From Armatimonadota bacterium (GTDB lineage Bacteria; Armatimonadota; Hebobacteria; CAIYQO01), in contig JAKIYB010000101.1 of NCBI GenBank assembly GCA_022708765.1, positions 1 through 10,995 of the forward strand: a stretch of 10,995 bases of DNA. Reading direction: 5' to 3'. The stretch's first letter is position 1, and every line of letters begins with the position of its first letter. The translations under genes were made by a program, and so were the position numbers. Below are positions 7,801 to 10,995 of the stretch, piece by piece. The notes below the pieces were generated by a model. The model was not told the origin of the DNA and ran no database searches. It saw only the letters and a program-made list of their open reading frames with translations.

Positions 7801-8102
7801 TCGAAATTGATGCCCGCCGCGCGGAAGAAGTCCTGCCCGAAGACGCTCAGCCTGGGCTTTGCCGGCTCCGGTTGCGAAGGCGCCACCTCCGGCGCGGCGG
7901 GAGTTGGCGCTTCCGTGGTCGCGGCGGGTGTCGTGGTATCGCCGTTAGCGGGCGCGGCCGGCGCGGTGGCCGGCACGGTGGCCGGTGCCGTGGGGGCTGG
8001 CGCCGTGGGGGCGGTGGCACCACTCTGCGCAAAGAGCGGGATCAAGCCAACGATGATGAGCAGGAAGCACGCGGCGGCAACAACACGGGTCAGTCGGGCC
8101 AT
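4857..8102 (-). CDS. Wza-like polysaccharide export protein with about nine SLBB units
   Basis: A secreted protein expected to form the periplasm/outer-membrane conduit for polysaccharide export. The ATG at 8102 is chosen because CAGGAGAA lies upstream at about 10 bases and the product then opens with a standard signal peptide (residues 1-25, hydrophobic core CFLLIIVGLIPL, likely cleavage after FAQ). An ATG 13 codons upstream is less likely. There is no lipobox, unlike E. coli Wza. Residues 28-82 are an Ala/Pro/Thr-rich linker. A poly-export domain starts near 110 (YVLGSGDSLSV). SLBB-type hairpins G-x-V-x-x-P-G begin near 195, 278, 362, 454, 544, 636, 728, 819 and 986; the first eight are 83-92 residues apart and most units end in a GD-x-hydrophobic strand. 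The last spacing is about 167 and includes an Ala/Glu-rich helical insert (about 890-910). At 1081 residues it is nearly three times the length of Wza. The C-terminus has a helical stretch that could insert in the membrane. Confidence 0.9.
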   Translation of the reverse strand: MARLTRVVAAACFLLIIVGLIPLFAQSGATAPTAPAPTAPATVPATAPAAPANGDTTTPAATTEAPTPAAPEVAPSQPEPAKPRLSVFGQDFFRAAGINFEPNPEAPVPPDYVLGSGDSLSVICWYGNTEYERATVLVNGAGEIYLKTLGVVPASSRTAAQMTDELRRRYAKLYKQFELSVRVVGRRTIPVWVMGEVTKPGKFMLSSMATVFTALYAAGGPSDLGSLRAIRLMRHGKQVGADIDVYQYLLNGIDVSVPLEPGDTLFVPFTRTLVALDGEVRRPAIYELRETDITLSAALALAGGATPNSADLVSIVRVNADRERQTIDCTLPKDAAFVLRNGDIVTVKAVPPPLKNAVAIRGAVHRPGQYSIEKAPSIPVLVELAGGFTADAYLEQAIIERQQDDGTLIKLPVSPRKILAKEPGAELPLRAGDTLTIFTRTQLPELLDIVTITGEVVKPGPYPFRPGMRVADLMELAFGPSTNAYLTQAYLYRYPVAADAVLMPVNLEKALAGDVTANLVLQARDRLMVKSRDEVLDFVVRVDGEVEKPGALAFYRGMRISDAVFLAGGLKVNVTLDRALLTRIKKDTYTEELIEVHLREALAKNPRYDLPLREGDHLVIYPISQTGEAQFVTIDGAVSAPGTYPYRGEMRVSHLLFLAKGVLLTAYVPRADLYRIRSDNTVEVIAVNLDDAQSGALTNANPLLRPRDRLVVVKREEVMELPTVQIDGPVRKPGAYRLVTGMKLSDLLHQAGGFMPEADTVVELHREVNGKLSASPFTVTIDGENVSLKLDPFLQAHDLITVMENPHYRDTRTAFLIKGAVSRPGSYPLYTETGTKPKTLYEALNQLELLPEAYPAGITLYRSQSLLLGGPQKSELARFMVELDQRAGVANTNAAASEEAAAEDAAKNQSVRNMSSALAQVISTNDGDSVTLIIPPRQMSQQVFGLSLAIDAAQLLRTKGRQGDIELAPGDVIVVPKTPETVTVIGGVINNGTVRYQPKKSINYYLDAVGGIAEDGEKRNIVVLRANGRMLPARAARAVEPGDVIIVPTKHIAQVIKTKGAYERIIQTLSEMALIALPFTK
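7951..8022 (-). repeat. Degenerate 15-bp tandem repeat encoding the Ala/Pro/Thr linker
   Basis: Imperfect copies with a 15-base period are visible, clearest at 7981-7995 and 7996-8010 (GCCGGTGCCGTGGGG and GCTGGCGCCGTGGGG on the plus strand). They encode the TAPAP/TAPAT-like stretch after the signal peptide of the SLBB export protein. The unit is a multiple of three, so copy-number change would lengthen or shorten the linker without breaking the frame. Confidence 0.6.
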
Positions 8103-8154
8103 ACGACAAGTTCTCCTGTGAATGTGACGGGACAACAGCATATCATTCGCCGTT

Positions 8155-8160
8155 ATTATA
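8155..8160 (-). promoter_or_regulatory. -10 element upstream of the SLBB export gene
   Basis: The minus strand reads TATAAT here, a consensus -10 hexamer in a locally AT-rich stretch. The candidate -35 is weak (TTTCTT at about 16 bases spacing). Transcription would start near 8148 and give a leader of about 46 bases before the ATG at 8102. This supports independent transcription of the export gene from the two genes upstream on the same strand. Confidence 0.55.
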
Positions 8161-8200
8161 CACCGGGTTGAGCGATAAGAAAATCCGCGAGGGGGAAAGG

Positions 8201-8220
8201 GAAGCGGATGTGTTCGCTTC
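8201..8220. repeat. Short perfect hairpin upstream of the export-gene promoter
   Basis: GAAGCG (8201-8206) pairs exactly with CGCTTC (8215-8220) across an 8-base loop. It lies about 40 bases upstream of the -10 element of the SLBB export gene, so it could be an operator-like palindrome or the last of the row of 3' hairpins. Confidence 0.4.
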
Positions 8221-8224
8221 TACG

Positions 8225-8268
8225 CTCGGTTGGCGGGATGGCATCGCATGAGATTCCGCCCTGCCGAG
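8225..8268 (-). terminator. Compound hairpin, possible terminator of the DUF-type gene
   Basis: CTCGG (8225-8229) pairs with CCGAG (8264-8268), and inside it GGCGGGAT (8232-8239) pairs with ATTCCGCC (8253-8260) with a single G-T wobble, leaving a 13-base loop. The total is 13 pairs with a small internal loop. There is no T-run on either side, so termination is inferred from position only. Confidence 0.4.
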
Positions 8269-8319
8269 GATACCCATTTTGCATGGATTTACACACCCGG
8301 ACGATACCCGCGCTCGATG

Positions 8320-8361
8320 ACGGCTATTATGAAGTGGTCGCGCGCCGCGCGGCATAGCCGT
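8320..8361 (-). terminator. 8-bp inverted repeat downstream of the DUF-type gene
   Basis: ACGGCTAT at 8320-8327 is the exact complement of ATAGCCGT at 8354-8361. The 26-base loop contains a GC-only stretch that can fold on itself. On the minus strand it starts about 42 bases after the stop codon at 8404. No U-run follows, so it is a weak terminator candidate. Confidence 0.35.
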
Positions 8362-8403
8362 TAATCTCCGAAGCCGCCCGCGAAGAGGCGAATGACGCGA
8401 GTG

Positions 8404-9438
8404 CTATCCGGCGAGATAAGGATTGAACGCCGGGCAGCGGATCAACACCTCGCGGGCACCATCAACGGCCTCAACAGTGACCGTGCGCTCGAGAGGGGCG
8501 GAGTGGCGCAGCCGACTCTCCCGCAGTTCCGCTTTGAGTGCCAGGATGCCTGGAAGGGCACCACCCAGCCATTGCAGGTCCGCCAGCGTCGGATCGGCCA
8601 TTTCGCGCCCGCCGCGGATGCGGGTGAGCATCGGGTAGGCCTCCGGCGCGGCAATCGGCCAGTCGTGTGCCTTAATGGCGTCGAGATCGTCGAAGCTCAT
8701 GGTATACGCGTAGTCATACATGAGCGCCATGCCGGTGGTACGGCGCGTGGTACGCGCCGGGGAACCGGGGCGATAGAGGGCCTGCAAGGCGTCTTTCGTG
8801 TCGTAGACCGCCAGCCCGAACACCTCTCCGGCATTGCCCATCACCACAGCATACCGCGGCTTGGCCTCCGTGGGGAAGCGGATTTCCAGCGGAAATTCGT
8901 CGGTAAGGTCTCGCCAGACCGCCGCGCGGTAGTAATCGGCGGTCATCTGAAAGTAGTGCGTCAGCAACGCATCAGACGCGCCCGGTATAGCGGTCAGCGA
9001 CGGGAGCGGCGGGATGCCCGCATTCATCGCCTGTTCCAGTTCAGCCAGCGGTTCGTCCAGCATGGGCAGGTTCTCGGCGTAACCGGAATCAATGGCCAGT
9101 TCGTCGAGCGCGGGCATGATGGATTGCAGTAGATCGGCGTCATTCGTGCCGATCAGCGCCGGACGGCGCGGCTCACCCGCGCCTACCGTCGGATGCAGCA
9201 TCATGCCCAGCAGTTCCGCCAGGACGGTCTCCGCCGATGGCACCGCGTCATACACGCGGGTGCCCATGATATAGCCGGAATTGCTGATGGCGATGAGCAA
9301 ATACGGTCGGTGCGGCTGCTGTTGTCTTTCCGCCACCCAGGTGCGTGCTAAATGGACGGCCATCACCCACTGTTCATCTGCTTTCGGCAGCGCCGCAGCC
9401 TGCTTCAACAGACTGGATATTTTCATGCCTTTCGCCAT
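8404..9438 (-). CDS. Hypothetical protein, resembles DUF6930/DUF7309-type proteins
   Basis: A soluble 344-residue protein of unknown function with no signal peptide or membrane segment. The ATG at 9438 is supported by GAAGGAG about 7 bases upstream; an ATG four codons later has no such site. By memory of family style it resembles the DUF6930/DUF7309 two-part proteins: a first half with PYLLIAISNSGYIMGTRVYD (residues about 46-65) and a conserved-looking ALIGTNDADLLQSI stretch near 95, then a second half with YYRAAVWRDL and a beta segment YAVVMGNAGEVFGLAVYDT. The two halves share the plan of a strand pair that reports a value followed by a helix. That family call was not checked by any search. 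The gene begins 51 bases after the ceramidase-like gene on the same strand and is probably in its operon. No link to the polysaccharide genes is evident. Confidence 0.7.
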   Translation of the reverse strand: MAKGMKISSLLKQAAALPKADEQWVMAVHLARTWVAERQQQPHRPYLLIAISNSGYIMGTRVYDAVPSAETVLAELLGMMLHPTVGAGEPRRPALIGTNDADLLQSIMPALDELAIDSGYAENLPMLDEPLAELEQAMNAGIPPLPSLTAIPGASDALLTHYFQMTADYYRAAVWRDLTDEFPLEIRFPTEAKPRYAVVMGNAGEVFGLAVYDTKDALQALYRPGSPARTTRRTTGMALMYDYAYTMSFDDLDAIKAHDWPIAAPEAYPMLTRIRGGREMADPTLADLQWLGGALPGILALKAELRESRLRHSAPLERTVTVEAVDGAREVLIRCPAFNPYLAG

Positions 9439-9489
9439 GTCGCTACTCCTTCGCCAACATCAGCATAGCAGGGCGCGCAACCACGCATC

Positions 9490-10965
9490 TTACCCCTTCT
9501 CCCACAATGCGGCAATCGCCGCCAATGTCCACTCCACCAGTTCCCGCCCGCCTTCTGGCCCCACCGGCGTGCTGGCAGGCACCGCACCGTAACTCTGGCC
9601 GGCGATGGCGCGCCGGGTGGGCAGATAGGTGCCGCTGCCCACATGTTGAATCAGGAACGTTTGCGTCGCCGCGCTGCGCGCCTTGATCTGCATGCCGAAA
9701 TCCAGGTAATACTCGAAGGGATTCGTCGTGAACGCCACTTCGCCCAGCCGTACCGCATGCACTTCCACCAGCACGGTCGGTTTGGTCTGCTGGCGCGCGA
9801 AACGCTCCGCCACCGCCGCGTTCCAGCGCATCCGGCGATGGGCGCTGGTGATGGGCACGTACCAGCGTGGTTGCGCGATCATTTCCGGGTGCGCCTCCAA
9901 CTCCGCGCGGAGGCGCTCATATTCCGCTCCCGCCGCCGCGGCTTCCATGTTCGCCGCTTCAACGTCCGCTTCCGTCAGCAGCCGCCGGGAGAGCGGCACC
10001 ATCGCCATGCGGTGTGCCAGCGCCGGCGCCTGGTCAATATCCCGCTCGATGAATGGCAGGACAGCGGTGACGGCGTCGGCGATGCGCGCGCCGATATCCT
10101 CGCGCTGCGTGCGGTCCATCAGTCGCCACATGCGCTCCTCGGCACGCTTGCCGACCTGAATGTGCGGCGACTGGTCGCCGGACGCGCTGTTCTGCGGCAG
10201 CACGAACAGGCCGTCGCCCAGTCGGCGGCGCAGTTCCACCCGCGTCTCGTGCCAGTAGTCGGCGCTGATCTGAAAGGCCTGCTCGCTCACCTGCGACGGG
10301 CAGGCGACGTTGACGATAAGCCCGGTCAGCCGGCGGTCGGCGTCCCAGGTCGCCAGCACGTTCAGGCCGTGATCCTCATACCCCTCGATGTGGCTGAATT
10401 GCGGGTCGTTGGTGTTGCCGTACATGCGCGTGACGCCGTCGTAGTAGCTAATGCGGCGGTTATGCCCCACGACCACATGCCCCAATCCATAACTGATGCC
10501 CCCCGGCTGGCGGTCTCGCCAGGCGCGCGCTACCGTTTCCGCGATGCGCGGCGCGATGGTCGCCACGTAGTCCGCCGGCGCCATCACCGACAGGTCCGCG
10601 TCCACTACCGGCGGCACGGTTCCCCCGCCGAAGGCCAGCGAATCGGCCGCCACGCGAATCTCCGGCGCGGTATGCGTGTGCGTGGCGTTCAGAAAGACGG
10701 CGTGTGGGTCCATCTCCGGCAGCGCTTGCCGCAGCTCCGCGCGCACGGCATCACGCAGACCATCGGGAATCGCTACCAGATCGCAGCTCACCATTACCAC
10801 GGCCGCGCCGTCAGCCGCTTCCAGCGCCAGCGCCGTGGCGGTCACCGGGTCCATCACTCCCTCCGATACCCGCGCGTGAAATTGTCCGGCCAGCAAGACC
10901 GGCTCCTCCGGCGTCAGGTCGCATGAGGCCCAGCCGATGAGAAGCGCATGCGATGCAGGTGACAT
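9490..10965 (-). CDS. Neutral/alkaline ceramidase-like protein (PF04734-type N-terminal domain), cytosolic
   Basis: A 491-residue protein of the neutral ceramidase superfamily, whose known members hydrolyse the amide bond of ceramide using zinc. The ATG at 10965 has AAGGAG 8 bases upstream. Signature parts visible: GWASCDLTPEEPVLLAGQ at the start (family start IGxxxxDITP), ATHTHTAPE at 94-102 matching the THTHSGP zinc motif (His96, His98), NRR at 169-171, SADYWHE at 234-240, and SGDQSPH at 262-268, where Ser266 matches the nucleophile of the GDxSP motif. NPFEYY (Glu418) and TYLPT (Tyr447) match the remaining zinc-site residues of the Pseudomonas enzyme. The segment expected to hold the second zinc His reads VNVACPSQVSE, with Cys222 and no His. 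It has no signal peptide and lacks the C-terminal domain of secreted ceramidases (about 650-700 residues), so the substrate is uncertain. Confidence 0.85.
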   Translation of the reverse strand: MSPASHALLIGWASCDLTPEEPVLLAGQFHARVSEGVMDPVTATALALEAADGAAVVMVSCDLVAIPDGLRDAVRAELRQALPEMDPHAVFLNATHTHTAPEIRVAADSLAFGGGTVPPVVDADLSVMAPADYVATIAPRIAETVARAWRDRQPGGISYGLGHVVVGHNRRISYYDGVTRMYGNTNDPQFSHIEGYEDHGLNVLATWDADRRLTGLIVNVACPSQVSEQAFQISADYWHETRVELRRRLGDGLFVLPQNSASGDQSPHIQVGKRAEERMWRLMDRTQREDIGARIADAVTAVLPFIERDIDQAPALAHRMAMVPLSRRLLTEADVEAANMEAAAAGAEYERLRAELEAHPEMIAQPRWYVPITSAHRRMRWNAAVAERFARQQTKPTVLVEVHAVRLGEVAFTTNPFEYYLDFGMQIKARSAATQTFLIQHVGSGTYLPTRRAIAGQSYGAVPASTPVGPEGGRELVEWTLAAIAALWEKG

Positions 10966-10995
10966 GATTGGTGCTCCTTGTCTGTCTTGTGGAGG

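Larger units (their letters stand above)
8103..8403. other. Hairpin-rich intergenic region between the DUF-type gene and the SLBB export gene
   Basis: This 301-base gap holds no supported gene. Reading in the minus direction it contains three hairpins in a row (8320-8361, 8225-8268 and 8201-8220), then the -10 element at 8155-8160 and the ribosome binding site near 8113-8120. A plus-strand 24-codon reading frame at 8283-8357 has no ribosome binding site. The hairpins probably end transcription of the upstream minus-strand genes. Confidence 0.55.

Noticed and set aside
7951..8022. Short tandem repeats considered as a CRISPR or minisatellite array
   Set aside because: The units are 15 bases, have no spacers and lie in frame in the Ala/Pro/Thr linker of a real gene.
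8283..8357. A 24-codon plus-strand ORF in the hairpin-rich gap
   Set aside because: No ribosome binding site precedes the ATG, and part of it is the arm of an inverted repeat, so coding is not supported.
9643..10926. A 427-codon open frame on the plus strand opposite the ceramidase-like gene
   Set aside because: Its product is full of Arg, His and Gln with no domain, as expected for the antisense of a GC-rich gene. The minus-strand frame has clear family motifs and a good ribosome binding site.

Overview
The window is a piece of a bacterial chromosome (GC-rich, roughly 60% by eye, with consistent AAGGAG-type ribosome binding sites). It reads as part of an exopolysaccharide or capsule locus in a diderm bacterium, because it holds an outer-membrane-type polysaccharide export protein, a Wzz-type co-polymerase and a Wzy/ligase-type membrane enzyme. 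A giant multi-SLBB export protein next to a cytosolic ceramidase-like protein would fit Armatimonadota, Planctomycetota or a similar environmental phylum. That placement is inference and no marker gene is present to settle it.

Layout. Left half, plus strand: the C-terminal part of an L-fucokinase (FKP-like GHMP kinase, cut by the left edge), a 188-base gap with inverted repeats and an extended -10 promoter, a Wzz/GumC-like chain-length protein without a kinase domain, and 4 bases later a 12-TM O-antigen polymerase/ligase-like protein. A 331-base convergent gap follows, containing a perfect 15-bp inverted repeat that looks like a bidirectional terminator. Right half, minus strand: a 1081-residue secreted polysaccharide export protein with about nine SLBB units, its own TATAAT promoter and a hairpin-rich 301-base gap upstream of it. 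Beyond that lie a DUF-type protein of unknown function and a neutral-ceramidase-like protein, 51 bases apart and probably co-transcribed.

How it works together. The fucokinase would feed salvaged L-fucose into GDP-fucose. Wzy would polymerise lipid-linked repeat units in the periplasm, Wzz would set chain length, and the SLBB protein would carry the chain across the periplasm and outer membrane. No glycosyltransferase, flippase or tyrosine kinase is visible, so the rest of the pathway must lie elsewhere. The two right-most genes have no obvious link to polysaccharide.

Most notable: a run of nine G residues early in the wzz gene, where a one-base slip in either direction gives an immediate or near-immediate stop (a possible phase-variation switch), and the very long SLBB repeat array in the export protein. 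No tRNA, rRNA, CRISPR array, transposase or complete insertion sequence was seen.
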